A stretch of 64,000 bases of DNA from DASTSN01 sp035549175 (GTDB lineage: Bacteria > Bacteroidota > Bacteroidia > Chitinophagales > Chitinophagaceae). Made by a program: the position numbers and the translations under genes. Location: the NCBI GenBank assembly GCA_035549175.1, contig DASZRL010000020.1:1-64000 (forward strand). Direction: 5' to 3'. Shown here piece after piece: positions 17,009 through 25,222 of the stretch (the stretch's first letter is position 1; each line of letters begins with the position of its first letter). Under the pieces are notes generated by a model that saw only the letters and a list, made by a program, of their open reading frames with translations, ran no database searches and was not told where the DNA came from.

Positions 17009-20000
17009 TCATTTGGACCGCGAAGTGTCGCGGCGCTGCCCGCTGTCCTTTTGGTTGGCTGGCAGGCTGTTGGTAATGGTGCCGCCGGTCTCCCGGGTGC
17101 CCGTGGTACCGACCTTGCCGTATTTCTTTTCCACCTGCTCCAGCACGCCGAGCATGACCTGGTTGATCTGGTCCTCCAGGGAAACCGAGGCGTACAGGCT
17201 TTCGCGGTTGGTGCGCAGGTAATCATAATACCGTTTCTGCTGCTCCAGGTCCTTCCGTACGGCCTTGTCCACTTTGTCGGCCAGGACCGAGTCACCTGCC
17301 TTGTAGCAGGCTTCCAGGTAGAGCAGGCCGGTCTGGTTGTGCGAATTATACCGGCTGACCAGGGCGTAGGGGAAATTATCCAGGTTGACCATGGATTCGA
17401 ATTTGGCCAGGACCTTTTTGGCATCCTCCTTGCGGCCGTCATCGGCCAGGTTGCCGGCCAGTTCGCCGTATGCGGAACGCAGATTGAGCAGGTGACGGCG
17501 GTTCTCCTCATCAAAATAGACCCCCTCGCGGTTCGCACCGCCGCTGCCGAACTTCTCCATCAGGTTCCTGAACATGAAATCCTCGTTATCATCTCGGATC
17601 GGCGTGCCGCCCAGGCCGGTCTGGCGGAAGGCCTGGTCTACGATCCAATTCTGCTGCGGGAACTTGTTCTTTACCGGAACCAGGCGATAGGAAATTCCGT
17701 CCTTGCGCAGGAAGGCGCCGAAGCCGAGATCCCCGTAGGGCGCCGTGAAGTAGATCGGTCGTTTGAAGTGATTGGCAGCTATAATGCTCAGCATGATCAG
17801 GTCGCTCCGGGTCAGGTCGCTGCGGTTGGGGTTCAGTTCAAAGGGCAGGTCGGACAGCACAGTATCGCCCGGGTTGACCGTTCCGTTCTGGCGCACCAGG
17901 GCGGTATCCACCTTGATCCGGAATTTGCGGACCGGGAAGGTCTGCAGGTAGCGGTCGTCCTGGAAGGCCTTCATGGCATCGCTGAGGTCGTAGTATACGT
18001 TCTGGTCGATGCTCTTGTCCGGGCTGTACTGCAGATATTCCCGCTTGTGGCCCTCGATCTGGTCCGGGGTGAACATGACATCCACCGAATCGGCCTGGTT
18101 GATCTTGTAGCGGAGCTGGTTGATGTACCAGTCGATGCCCAGCAGGCTCGTGTTGATGATGCGGATGTCGGGCCGCACATTTTCCACTTCCTGGGCATAC
18201 CAGAGCGGGTAGGTGTCATTATCCCCGAAGGTGAAGATGATGGCGTTCCTGGCACAGCTTTCCAGGTAATCTTTGGCGATATCGGCCGCCAGGGTTTTTT
18301 TACTGCGGTCATGGTCGTTCCATTCCTGCTGACCCATGATCACCGGGGCCACCAGGCAGCAGGCAGCTGCCACGACATTGGCAGCCAGGGCGTTCTTGCC
18401 ACCTCCCGAGGCACCCCGGACCAGGTAGACCAGGACCGAGGCTACCAGGGCATAGACGATACCGATCATCAGCGAGGCAAAGAGCGCGTCCCCGAAACTG
18501 GCCGGCGAGCAGCTCATCAGGGCTACCAGCAGGCTCAGGATCGAGCCATAGGTCAGGGTATTGAGCAGGGTCTGCTTTTCGGTAGCTTCCCGGGCCATGC
18601 GCACGATACCCACCACGGCCAGACCGATCCAGACCGCAAACGCGTAGAAGGAGCCTACATAGGCATAGTCCCGTTCACGGGGCTGGTTGCCAGGCTGGTT
18701 CAGGTAAATGACGATAGCAATGCCGGTAAAGAAGAACAGCAGGAAGGTTACCACCCAGTCCTTACGGTTCTTGAAGTACTGGAAGACAAAACCGATGACC
18801 CCCAGGATGAAGGGCAGCAGGTACAGGCTGTTATGGGCCTTGTTGGATTTAATGCTGTCCGGCAGCATGTTCTGGTCACCCAGCCGCTTGTTGTCAATCA
18901 GGGAGATCCCGGTGATCCAGTTGCCGTCGCGCTTGTTGCCCAGGCCCTGGATGTCATTTTGCTTGCCCGAGAAATTCCACATGAAGTACCGCCAGTACAT
19001 CAGCCCCATCTGGTAGCTGAAGAACCATTCTACGTTGTCCTTGAAGCCGGGTTTGCGGATGGTGGTATTGCTGCCCGGGGGAAACTGGGTCAGGTTGTCC
19101 GGGTCCGTATCCGGCGGGTAATGGGTCAGATCCAGCCAGCTGATATAGAAGTCGGCATGGCCCTGGTCATTGCTGCGGTCCCAGACGCGGGGAAAGAACT
19201 GCATATCCTTGTCATCATAGAGGTAATCGCGGTCCACACCGATGGGGATATACTTGTTTTTACCCTTGACATATTTCATTTCGCCTTCTTTGGTGGCGAT
19301 GTAGCCGGGGCGGTCGGGATCCTCCTTGAACTGGGCGGCAAAATGCGCTCCGTACAGGATCGGCTGCGAGCCGTACTGCTCACGGCTCAGCCAGTACACC
19401 AGGTTCATCGGGTTATCCACATTGTTCATGTCAATGGCCGGGTTGGCATTGGAGCGGATCAGGGAGGTGATGTAGGTGGAGTATCCCATCATCATGAAAG
19501 TGAAACACCACAGCCCCAGTCGCAGGAAGGACCAGCTTTTGCGGTTGGCCACCCGGATTCCCAGCCAGATCAGCACGGCCAACAGTACGAAGAAGAATAT
19601 GAACCCCGAGAAGAAGGGCATGTCGAAACTGTTGACAAACAGGATATCAAACTTGCCGGCCAGCTTGATCGACCACTGGATCACGGCTACCTGGACCAGG
19701 CCCGTCAGGGCGCAACCGATGATAAAGGCCAGGATGGCCCCGCGGGTGCTTGCCTGGTAGCGACGGTAATAATAGATCATGACGATGGCCGGGATCGTCA
19801 GCAGGTTAAGCAGGTGTACCCCGATGGACAGGCCCATCATGAAGAAAAGAAATACGATCCAGCGGTCGGCGCGGTTGCGCTCCCCCTGGTCGCTGCCGGC
19901 CCGTTCGTCGGCATGCTCCCACTTGAGCATGGCCCAGAATACCAGGGCGGTAAAGAAGGAGGACAGCCCGTAAACCTCGCCTTCCACGGCGCTGAACCAG

Positions 20001-20410
20001 AACGAGTCACTGAAGCAGTATGCCAGGGAACCAACCACCCCGGCGGCCATGATGGTAAAAATCTCCTGGCTACCCAGTTCTTCGGCTGCCTTGCCATAGA
20101 GTTTACGGGCAAAGTGGGTGATGGTCCAGAACAGGAACAGGATAGTCAGGCCGCTGGCCAGGGCACTCATCAGGTTGACCGCCCGGGCAGCGCTGGTGGG
20201 GTTATCGCCAAACAGGATGATGAAGAACCGGCCCAGCAGGACAAAGAGGGGGGCGCCGGGGGGGTGGGGGTTCTGCACCTTGTAGGCACTCGACACGAAT
20301 TCCCCGCAATCCCAGAAACTTCCGGAGGCCTCGCGGGTAAGAATGTAGGTGGTACAAGCAATCAGGCCTACGATCCAACCGGTCAGGTTGTTGATTTTTT
20401 TAAAACTCAT
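17009..20410 (-). CDS. DUF2723 (GT117-type) multi-pass membrane glycosyltransferase
   Basis: 1133 aa. The N-terminal half is polytopic with about a dozen membrane segments. It includes the family signature G-S-F-W-D-C-G-E-F near residue 31 and N-P-H-P-P-G-A-P-L near 47. The acidic residues in the first periplasmic loop match the catalytic Asp/Glu of protein O-mannosyltransferase-like GT-C enzymes. The C-terminal third (about 700-1130) is soluble and contains F-T-F-G-D-N-D-T-Y-P-L-W. DUF2723 is widespread in Bacteroidota and classed with GT-C enzymes; the donor and acceptor are not established here. It is monocistronic, with its own terminator. Confidence 0.88.
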   Translation of the reverse strand: MSFKKINNLTGWIVGLIACTTYILTREASGSFWDCGEFVSSAYKVQNPHPPGAPLFVLLGRFFIILFGDNPTSAARAVNLMSALASGLTILFLFWTITHFARKLYGKAAEELGSQEIFTIMAAGVVGSLAYCFSDSFWFSAVEGEVYGLSSFFTALVFWAMLKWEHADERAGSDQGERNRADRWIVFLFFMMGLSIGVHLLNLLTIPAIVMIYYYRRYQASTRGAILAFIIGCALTGLVQVAVIQWSIKLAGKFDILFVNSFDMPFFSGFIFFFVLLAVLIWLGIRVANRKSWSFLRLGLWCFTFMMMGYSTYITSLIRSNANPAIDMNNVDNPMNLVYWLSREQYGSQPILYGAHFAAQFKEDPDRPGYIATKEGEMKYVKGKNKYIPIGVDRDYLYDDKDMQFFPRVWDRSNDQGHADFYISWLDLTHYPPDTDPDNLTQFPPGSNTTIRKPGFKDNVEWFFSYQMGLMYWRYFMWNFSGKQNDIQGLGNKRDGNWITGISLIDNKRLGDQNMLPDSIKSNKAHNSLYLLPFILGVIGFVFQYFKNRKDWVVTFLLFFFTGIAIVIYLNQPGNQPRERDYAYVGSFYAFAVWIGLAVVGIVRMAREATEKQTLLNTLTYGSILSLLVALMSCSPASFGDALFASLMIGIVYALVASVLVYLVRGASGGGKNALAANVVAAACCLVAPVIMGQQEWNDHDRSKKTLAADIAKDYLESCARNAIIFTFGDNDTYPLWYAQEVENVRPDIRIINTSLLGIDWYINQLRYKINQADSVDVMFTPDQIEGHKREYLQYSPDKSIDQNVYYDLSDAMKAFQDDRYLQTFPVRKFRIKVDTALVRQNGTVNPGDTVLSDLPFELNPNRSDLTRSDLIMLSIIAANHFKRPIYFTAPYGDLGFGAFLRKDGISYRLVPVKNKFPQQNWIVDQAFRQTGLGGTPIRDDNEDFMFRNLMEKFGSGGANREGVYFDEENRRHLLNLRSAYGELAGNLADDGRKEDAKKVLAKFESMVNLDNFPYALVSRYNSHNQTGLLYLEACYKAGDSVLADKVDKAVRKDLEQQKRYYDYLRTNRESLYASVSLEDQINQVMLGVLEQVEKKYGKVGTTGTRETGGTITNSLPANQKDSGQRRDTSRSK

Positions 20411-20447
20411 AAGGGGTTGGTTTGTATCTCATACATATTGAGACAGG

Positions 20448-20455
20448 CAAAAATA
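20448..20455 (-). promoter_or_regulatory. TATTTTTG promoter element for the DUF2723 gene
   Basis: On the minus strand TATTTTTG lies 37 nt before the ATG at 20410. It matches TAnnTTTG exactly. No TTTG is seen at the expected upstream distance. An imperfect inverted repeat (TCTCA, 7 nt, TGAGA) lies between this element and the start codon and could be a binding site or 5' UTR hairpin. Confidence 0.45.
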
Positions 20456-20570
20456 GGAGAATTCCGCTTTAAGGGGCAGCCCTCCGGAACTGCCTGGAAT
20501 GGCGGCTGAAATTTTAACACCCCGCTTAGAATTGACCGGGGCGCCGGTCGTATCCGGGCTGCCAGCTCCC

Positions 20571-21398
20571 TCATTCAAAGTAAATCCGGACGGTCTGGTA
20601 AAACAGCTGGTTCTGCAGGATGCTGGAAATCTGGCGGGTCTTGTCGGAAAAGCCCTTCAGGCCGAACAGGCCGGCGGCATTCCCCTTGTTGATGGCTATT
20701 TCGAGGTACCCGGCGCTGTTGAACAGGGCCAGTTTCTCGCCCTCGGGCACGTCCGCGTAACTCTCGCTGATCCGCTCGATCACCTCATCCCGTTTGAACA
20801 GGATGCGGAAATGCCGTCCCTTACGCTGCTCCTCGAACTGCTCGCGGGTGATATTGACGATCACGTTTTCGAAGTTGTCGATGAAAATGATCTGCCCCTC
20901 GATCCAGTTGTCGCTGAAAAGCGGGCGCAGGGGGTTTTTTTCCACGATCCGGATATCGGGATCGCCCACCGACTGGATCGGCTGTCCCTCGACCAGCTGC
21001 TGGATGGCCTGCCCCATCACCTCGGCGCAGTGCAGGGTGTTGCGGATCTGCCCCTTGTCGAGGGGCAAACCGATGACCAGTTCGGGTTTTTCCTCTAGCA
21101 TCATGGTCAGCAGGCCGTTATCCGCGCAGAGGTAATATTGGTTTTGGTGGAAGGCCAGCAGCAGATGGTCCGGCCGGGTCTCGAACAGGTTGACCAGGAT
21201 AATATGGTAGGTAAAATCCGGGAAGTTTTTGAAGGCGTTGCGGCAGACATAGGCTGCCTGGGGGTAGTTGAAGGGAGGAATCGCATGGGAAACGTCAATA
21301 AGCCGGAAATCCGGGTTGATCCGCAGCAGCTGGGCCTTCACGGCTCCAACCAAATAATCCTGATTACCGATATCGGATGTGAGGGTTAGTAAGGGCAT
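20571..21398 (-). CDS. SAM hydroxide adenosyltransferase (DUF62)
   Basis: 275 aa. Members hydrolyse S-adenosylmethionine to adenosine and methionine and share the fold of fluorinase/chlorinase. The N-terminus begins L-T-L-T-S-D-I-G-N-Q-D-Y, with the conserved Asp that holds the ribose hydroxyls. I-D-V-S-H-A-I-P-P-F supplies the typical conserved His. D-N-F-E-N-V-I-V-N-I lies at the start of the C-terminal domain. The fluorinase-specific loop was not recognised, so a halogenase role is unlikely. It runs in the same direction as the SDR gene, with an 83-nt gap. The cellular purpose is unknown. Confidence 0.88.
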   Translation of the reverse strand: MPLLTLTSDIGNQDYLVGAVKAQLLRINPDFRLIDVSHAIPPFNYPQAAYVCRNAFKNFPDFTYHIILVNLFETRPDHLLLAFHQNQYYLCADNGLLTMMLEEKPELVIGLPLDKGQIRNTLHCAEVMGQAIQQLVEGQPIQSVGDPDIRIVEKNPLRPLFSDNWIEGQIIFIDNFENVIVNITREQFEEQRKGRHFRILFKRDEVIERISESYADVPEGEKLALFNSAGYLEIAINKGNAAGLFGLKGFSDKTRQISSILQNQLFYQTVRIYFE

Positions 21399-21481
21399 AT
21401 GCGCTGTGGGCCAGTAGCGTTCCGGGGCCTGGCTGGTTCCCCTGTTCCGCGTCTTCCATAGGTAGGATACGGTCCACCGGG

Positions 21482-22291
21482 CTATTTGACCAGCTCTCCT
21501 TTTTTAAAGAAGAACCGGTGTACCAGCCGGTCGGCCAGCCCCGGAAGCAGTTTGTTGATCCAGATGGTCCGTTTGTCGGCGATCGTGTAGACCAGGGTGC
21601 GCCGGCGTTTGCGGATGGCGCGCAGGGTAATGGCTGCGCACTCCTCGGCCGTCATCAGGTTACCTTCGTGCAGGGTCGAGTAACCCTGGGCGGTACCGCT
21701 GGCCGTCAGGGCAGCCTGGCGGATGTTGGAGGCGGTAAATCCGGGACATACCCACATGACATGGACCCCGGTTCCCAGCAACTCCGTACGCAGGGATTCC
21801 AGAAAGCCCTGCATGGCGAACTTGGAGGCATTGTACCCGGTTCGGCCGGGAAGGCCCCGGAAACCGGCCACGCTGGATACCCCGACAATCGTTCCTTTGC
21901 GCGCCCGGATGGAATCCAGGGCGTACTTGGTACAGTAAACGGTCCCGAAAAAATTTACCTCCATCACCTGGCGGATCACGTTGGTAGGGGCATCCTGCAA
22001 AAGGGCCCGCATCGAAATCCCCGCGTTATTGATCAGGATATCAATGCCACCGAACATTTTGATGGTCATTTCAATGAACCGGCGGCATTCGTTTTCACTG
22101 CTGACATCCGCCACCATGGTATACAGCTGGGCGGACGGCCGGCTGGTCTGCAGCTGGTAAAGTTTGTCATGGTTGCGGGCGCAGGTCGCCACGACGGCGC
22201 CCCGGTCCAGCAGGCTGTCCACCAGGGCCCGCCCGATTCCGTCCGTTCCTCCGGTGACTACCACGACCTTGTCTTGGAAAAAATCCGGCAT
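21482..22291 (-). CDS. Short-chain dehydrogenase/reductase
   Basis: 269-aa classical SDR. The cofactor loop is T-G-G-T-D-G-I-G near residue 14. N-N-A-G-I-S is at about 88. The catalytic Ser lies in G-V-S-S-V-A-G and Y-N-A-S-K carries the Tyr and Lys. The C-terminal region with T-I-W-I-N-K-L-L-P-G resembles DltE/3-ketodihydrosphingosine reductase-like SDRs. A basic C-terminus F-F-F-K-K-G could contact the membrane. The substrate is not deducible. Its promoter faces away from tRNA-Lys. Confidence 0.88.
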   Translation of the reverse strand: MPDFFQDKVVVVTGGTDGIGRALVDSLLDRGAVVATCARNHDKLYQLQTSRPSAQLYTMVADVSSENECRRFIEMTIKMFGGIDILINNAGISMRALLQDAPTNVIRQVMEVNFFGTVYCTKYALDSIRARKGTIVGVSSVAGFRGLPGRTGYNASKFAMQGFLESLRTELLGTGVHVMWVCPGFTASNIRQAALTASGTAQGYSTLHEGNLMTAEECAAITLRAIRKRRRTLVYTIADKRTIWINKLLPGLADRLVHRFFFKKGELVK

Positions 22292-22310
22292 GTGTTTGCT
22301 GGTTATGCCG

Positions 22311-22318
22311 CAAACCTA
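22311..22318 (-). promoter_or_regulatory. TAGGTTTG promoter element for the SDR gene
   Basis: The minus strand reads TAGGTTTG, an exact TAnnTTTG, 19 nt before the SDR ATG. A TTTC (GAAA at 22339-22342 on the plus strand) lies 20 nt upstream, close to the TTTG -33 box. The promoter is divergent from that of tRNA-Lys. Confidence 0.6.
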
Positions 22319-22392
22319 CTCCAAAAATGGACATCCCCGAAAATTTGGGCGGGCGAGACCCTGAAAAACAATGGGATAAACCTTGTATTTTT

Positions 22393-22424
22393 TTTGGTGT
22401 GATTGGCGCCAGCCTGTATTTTTG
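22393..22424 (+). promoter_or_regulatory. TTTG-N20-TATTTTTG promoter of tRNA-Lys
   Basis: TTTG at 22393-22396, a 20-nt spacer, and TATTTTTG at 22417-22424 match both boxes of the Bacteroidota primary promoter. The tRNA begins 32 nt after the -7 element. Confidence 0.8.
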
Positions 22425-22456
22425 CACTCCCAAATCCGAAAAGAGGCGGACAGGTT

Positions 22457-22529
22457 GATCTCGTAGCTCAGCTGGTAGAGCACAACACTTTTAATGTTGG
22501 GGCCCTGGGTTCGAGTCCCAGCGGGATCA
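22457..22529 (+). tRNA. tRNA-Lys (TTT)
   Basis: A 73-nt cloverleaf. The acceptor GATCTCG pairs with CGGGATC (one T-G pair), discriminator A. The D arm contains AGCTCAGCTGGTAGAGC. The anticodon stem CAACA/TGTTG encloses CTTTTAA, anticodon TTT (lysine). The T loop is GGTTCGAGTCC. CCA is not encoded. An AT-rich toxin-antitoxin islet lies directly downstream. Confidence 0.98.
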
Positions 22530-22543
22530 CAGATATATCAATT

Positions 22544-22585
22544 AAACCCTTGTTAAGTAGAATCTTAGCAAGGGTTTTTTCTTTT
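22544..22585 (+). terminator. Rho-independent terminator after tRNA-Lys
   Basis: AAACCCTTG (22544-22552) pairs with CAAGGGTTT (22569-22577), with further TAAG/CTTA pairing inside. A T-rich run (TTTTTTCTTTT) follows. It sits 15 nt after the tRNA. Confidence 0.85.
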
Positions 22586-22591
22586 AGGGTA

Positions 22592-22955
22592 TGGTACAGA
22601 AAAATGGTTAGGGGGTAATCCCTAGCCACCGCAAGAATTGCGTACAATATTGATCAATCGGGCTGACAGGAGTCACTGCAATACAGCGTAAAATTTTATT
22701 TGGGTAGTCAGGTAGGTGTTCCTGAATCCCACCAAGCCGGCGCTTTAAAGGTGGTTTTCAATCCCTGGCATTGAGATGTTCTGGTGGCAGGGGAATGGTA
22801 TGTGCCATAAACAATTTGGTATTAGTTTTTTATGCTTGTTTGGATAAACATTCCCTTCGTATTGATTAGCGGAAAAGATGGACAATTTGAGTGAGGAAAA
22901 ATTTCTCTTATTCGAAAGTAAATATTCCGTATATTTGTTGTGAAATAATTCCACT
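22592..22955 (+). other. AT-rich leader region of the toxin-antitoxin islet, with promoter
   Basis: No gene is visible in these 364 bases. Composition shifts to AT-rich relative to both flanks. An 8-bp near-perfect stem (22606-22613 with 22620-22627) follows the tRNA terminator. TATATTTG at 22930-22937 is an exact TAnnTTTG -7 element, 18 nt before the antitoxin ATG; the -33 box is weak (TTTC at 22902). No duplicated tRNA-Lys 3' end (attR) was found. Confidence 0.5.
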
Positions 22956-23387
22956 ATGCAGTCACCAATAAATGCTAAAACGGCGCTATTTCGCCAGTAT
23001 GAAAAGGAGCTCTCCAACCCGATAGCTAGGGTCATGAAAGCTGCCGAGGGGTTGGCTGTGTCTGCCTTTGATGGACTTATCCAGGTTACCGGCCTCAATA
23101 AAAATCAATTGGCTGCCTTCCTTGACACGACAACTAAAACAATCGATAACTATCGGTTACGACGTCATAGGCTGGGTCGCATCGAAAGCGAACAGCTTTT
23201 ACAGCTGATGGCACTTTACAAGAAGGGACAGGAAATTTTTGGTAATTCCGAAGCATTCAATCTATGGCTAAACCAAGGAGCTGCGGGGCTAGGAGGCTTT
23301 ATTCCCTTTGATCTGCTCTATACGCAAGGAGGGATAAACCTGGTTATGGAAGAATTGCTGAGGATAGAATACGGTGCGCTGGCATGA
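22956..23387 (+). CDS. Xre/MbcA/ParS-type antitoxin (DUF2384)
   Basis: 143 aa. The N-terminal helix-turn-helix (about 45-90) contains L-N-K-N-Q-L-A-A-F-L-D-T-T-T-K-T-I-D-N-Y. This replaces the typical Xre core of RES-associated antitoxins. The C-terminal DUF2384 domain (about 90-140) contains F-G-N-S-E-A-F-N-L-W-L and ends G-G-I-N-L-V-M-E-E-L-L-R-I-E-Y-G, the Xre-MbcA-ParS toxin-binding signature. It should neutralise the RES protein encoded next and repress its own promoter. Its stop overlaps the toxin start by 4 nt (ATGA). Base composition is lower in GC than the neighbours, which suggests acquisition. Confidence 0.9.
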   Translation: MQSPINAKTALFRQYEKELSNPIARVMKAAEGLAVSAFDGLIQVTGLNKNQLAAFLDTTTKTIDNYRLRRHRLGRIESEQLLQLMALYKKGQEIFGNSEAFNLWLNQGAAGLGGFIPFDLLYTQGGINLVMEELLRIEYGALA

Positions 23388-23833
23388 TTGCCTACCGCAT
23401 TACCTTAGCGAAATGGGCAGGCCGTCTCACGGCGTCAGGATTTGCTGCACGCTGGAACAGTAATGGCCATTTTATGCTTTATTCGGCTGGGACAAGAGCG
23501 CTGGCCTGCCTTGAAAATTTGGTTCATAGGCGTAGCATTGGATCAAACGATCTTTTCCGTGTAACCCTGATTAATATACCGGATGATATAAGGATTAATA
23601 AGATCGATAAAGAAGAACTTCCGGCTAATTGGCAGGAATATTTGCATTACACGTCTTGTCAGATCATAGGTGATAAGTGGTTGAAGGAAAATGAAACATG
23701 TATACTACAGGTGCCTTCAGCCATTATTCCGGAAGAATACAATTTGCTGATTAATACGCAGCATCGTGATTTTTCCCGGATAGCAGTGCATTCCATAGAG
23801 CCTTTCGTATTTGATGAACGATTGGCAAAATAA
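23384..23833 (+). CDS. RES-domain toxin (NAD+-degrading type)
   Basis: 149 aa. RES toxins degrade NAD+ and arrest growth. The residues after which they are named are visible: R23 in A-A-R-W-N, Y33 in L-Y-S-A-G, E44 in C-L-E-N-L, and S112 in V-P-S-A-I-I. The 10- and 11-residue spacings of R, Y and E are those of the characterised Pseudomonas putida RES toxin (31/41/52, from memory). The gene appears intact. It is coupled to the antitoxin by a 4-nt overlap. This is a type II toxin-antitoxin pair located at a tRNA. Confidence 0.92.
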   Translation: MIAYRITLAKWAGRLTASGFAARWNSNGHFMLYSAGTRALACLENLVHRRSIGSNDLFRVTLINIPDDIRINKIDKEELPANWQEYLHYTSCQIIGDKWLKENETCILQVPSAIIPEEYNLLINTQHRDFSRIAVHSIEPFVFDERLAK

Positions 23834-24234
23834 TACAAAGGTGACTTGCGGGCTTTTTCGGCAGGAGGGCGTTAGAGGGACGATTGGAGGGTATGCGGGG
23901 TCCTTTTCATTTTCCTTCGGAATGATTTTGCAATCTTCACCAGCCTTGGCACTGGCTGAAAAAGGCTTACCATGGCAAGGGTAAATCCGGGTAGTAAGGC
24001 ATGTCTTTATCATGCGGGCAGCCAGTTTGTGGGCCTCCACCATCATAGGTAATTCTTCATGGTTCAGGCGGGAAGCGGGGGCCCTTATCAAGGGACTGGT
24101 AGGCCATCCGGATTTCCGGCCGATTGGCTGCAGGCATTCCTGCCAGCGGATCAGGTTTGTGGGAGCCAGGAGTTTGGTGACCTTCCATCTTTACTATACA
24201 TTTACGAACCCCCGGATGCCAGGCCGGTCCATAC
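23834..24234. other. Intergenic region between toxin and AraC genes
   Basis: About 400 bases. Base composition returns to that of the chromosome partway through. An open frame on the minus strand (to 24091) contains I-Y-P-C-H-G-K-P-F, faintly like a metallo-hydrolase C-terminus, but nothing else supports a gene. No terminator or clear promoter was recognised. Confidence 0.4.
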
Positions 24235-24621
24235 ATGACCTACTATCACCACGAAATAACCAGGATCAGGCATGCCTGTTATGCCAACCAGGAACAGCTC
24301 AATACGGTTATCCGGATACGCCGGTATATGGACCATCATTTTGAACGGGAGCTGAACCTCGATCTGTTATCCCGGGTTGCCTTTACTTCCAAGTTCCATT
24401 TACTTCGTCTTTTTAAAAAATATTACGGCCTGACTCCGCTCCAGTACCTGACCGAAAAGCGACTGGAAAAATCCAGGGATTGCCTGAAAGCCGGCATGCT
24501 GGTTTCGGATGCCTGTTTTTCCGCGGGATTTACCAGCCCGAGTTCCTTCAGCACCTTATTTAAACAGAAAATGGGTCTTTCGCCGGCCGCCTTTCAAAAA
24601 AGAGCAATTTCCGCAAAGTGA
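24235..24621 (+). CDS. AraC-family HTH regulator (DNA-binding domain only)
   Basis: 128 aa. It is essentially one AraC-type DNA-binding domain with two helix-turn-helix motifs: L-L-S-R-V-A-F-T-S-K-F-H-L-L-R-L-F-K-K in the first, and V-S-D-A-C-F-S-A-G-F-T-S-P-S-S-F-S in the second. The ATG at 24235 is preceded by a short N-terminal tail with no ligand-binding domain. Such short regulators often sit next to a VOC protein, as here (52 nt downstream). It could sense through a partner or be a constitutive activator. Whether an N-terminal domain was lost is unclear. Confidence 0.88.
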   Translation: MTYYHHEITRIRHACYANQEQLNTVIRIRRYMDHHFERELNLDLLSRVAFTSKFHLLRLFKKYYGLTPLQYLTEKRLEKSRDCLKAGMLVSDACFSAGFTSPSSFSTLFKQKMGLSPAAFQKRAISAK

Positions 24622-24673
24622 CAGGTTACCGGGTTGCCGTACTTCGCACCTGATCCTTCAAAATCCAGAAATA

Positions 24674-25069
24674 ATGCGCGTAAAAATTATCAGCCTTCCG
24701 GTGCTGGACCAGGACCATGCCCTGGCCTTCTACACGGAGAAATTGGGCTTTGTAAAGAAAACGGACATACCGCTGGGTGAACACAGCAGGTGGTTAACCG
24801 TAGTCAGCCGGGAAGAGCCGGATGGCCCGGAAGTATTACTGGAGCCGGCGCCCAGGCACTTTGCGCCGGCTAAAACCTACCAGCAGGCGCTATTTGATGC
24901 CGGGATTCCCTATACACAATTCTATGTGGATAATGTGGACCAGGAATTTGAACGCCTTGGCCGCCTGGGGGTGGAATTCAGCGTAAAGCCCATGGACATG
25001 GGGACAGTTAAACTAGCTGTTCTCAATGACACCTGCGGCAACCATATTCAGCTGGTCGAAATGCGTTGA
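24674..25069 (+). CDS. VOC superfamily protein (glyoxalase/bleomycin-resistance fold)
   Basis: 131 aa. Two beta-alpha-beta-beta-beta repeats are visible. The first starts V-K-I-I-S-L-P-V-L-D-Q-D-H-A-L-A-F-Y-T-E-K-L-G-F. The second is near T-Q-F-Y-V-D-N-V-D-Q-E-F-E-R-L. The C-terminal N-H-I-Q-L-V-E supplies the usual metal-ligand Glu. The gene is translated just behind the AraC gene and is probably in its operon. Substrate is unknown; VOC proteins include glyoxalases, dioxygenases and antibiotic-binding proteins. I set the start at the ATG at 24674, where homology begins; the open frame extends upstream. Confidence 0.85.
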   Translation: MRVKIISLPVLDQDHALAFYTEKLGFVKKTDIPLGEHSRWLTVVSREEPDGPEVLLEPAPRHFAPAKTYQQALFDAGIPYTQFYVDNVDQEFERLGRLGVEFSVKPMDMGTVKLAVLNDTCGNHIQLVEMR

Positions 25070-25183
25070 ATAGGCCATTTCGGGCAGCGCGTGGCATTCC
25101 TGGCGCTCCAGCCAACTCAATCGTTTACCAGCCGGGTACGGCCGGCAAGCCCGCCGGTTGCCAACATCCCGGGTAAAAATTAT

Positions 25184-25214
25184 TTTGGCCAAAATATACC
25201 AATCGGTATATTTA
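25184..25214 (+). promoter_or_regulatory. TetR operator overlapping the tetR promoter
   Basis: Arms AAATATACC (25192-25200) and GGTATATTT (25205-25213) form a perfect 9-bp inverted repeat around AATC. TTTG at 25184-25187, a 19-nt spacer and TATATTTA at 25207-25214 (one mismatch to TAnnTTTG) form the promoter, so the operator covers the spacer and the -7 box. The ATG at 25223 is 9 nt beyond. Repressor binding here would block RNA polymerase and give autoregulation. Confidence 0.85.
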
Positions 25215-25222
25215 CAGCCATC

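Noticed and set aside
17051..20509. A 1152-codon open frame antisense to the DUF2723 gene
   Set aside because: It lies exactly opposite a well-supported gene, has no recognisable domain, and is expected in high-GC coding sequence, where the antisense frame rarely meets stop codons.
20571..21398. Fluorinase/chlorinase for halometabolite synthesis
   Set aside because: The DUF62 motifs fit SAM hydroxide adenosyltransferase; no halogenase-type loop or biosynthetic neighbours.
22457..23833. Complete genomic island at tRNA-Lys
   Set aside because: No integrase and no duplicated tRNA 3' end were found inside the window.
23900..24091. Metallo-beta-lactamase-fold gene remnant on the minus strand
   Set aside because: Only a short H-G-K-P-F-like stretch supports it; no other zinc motif is seen.
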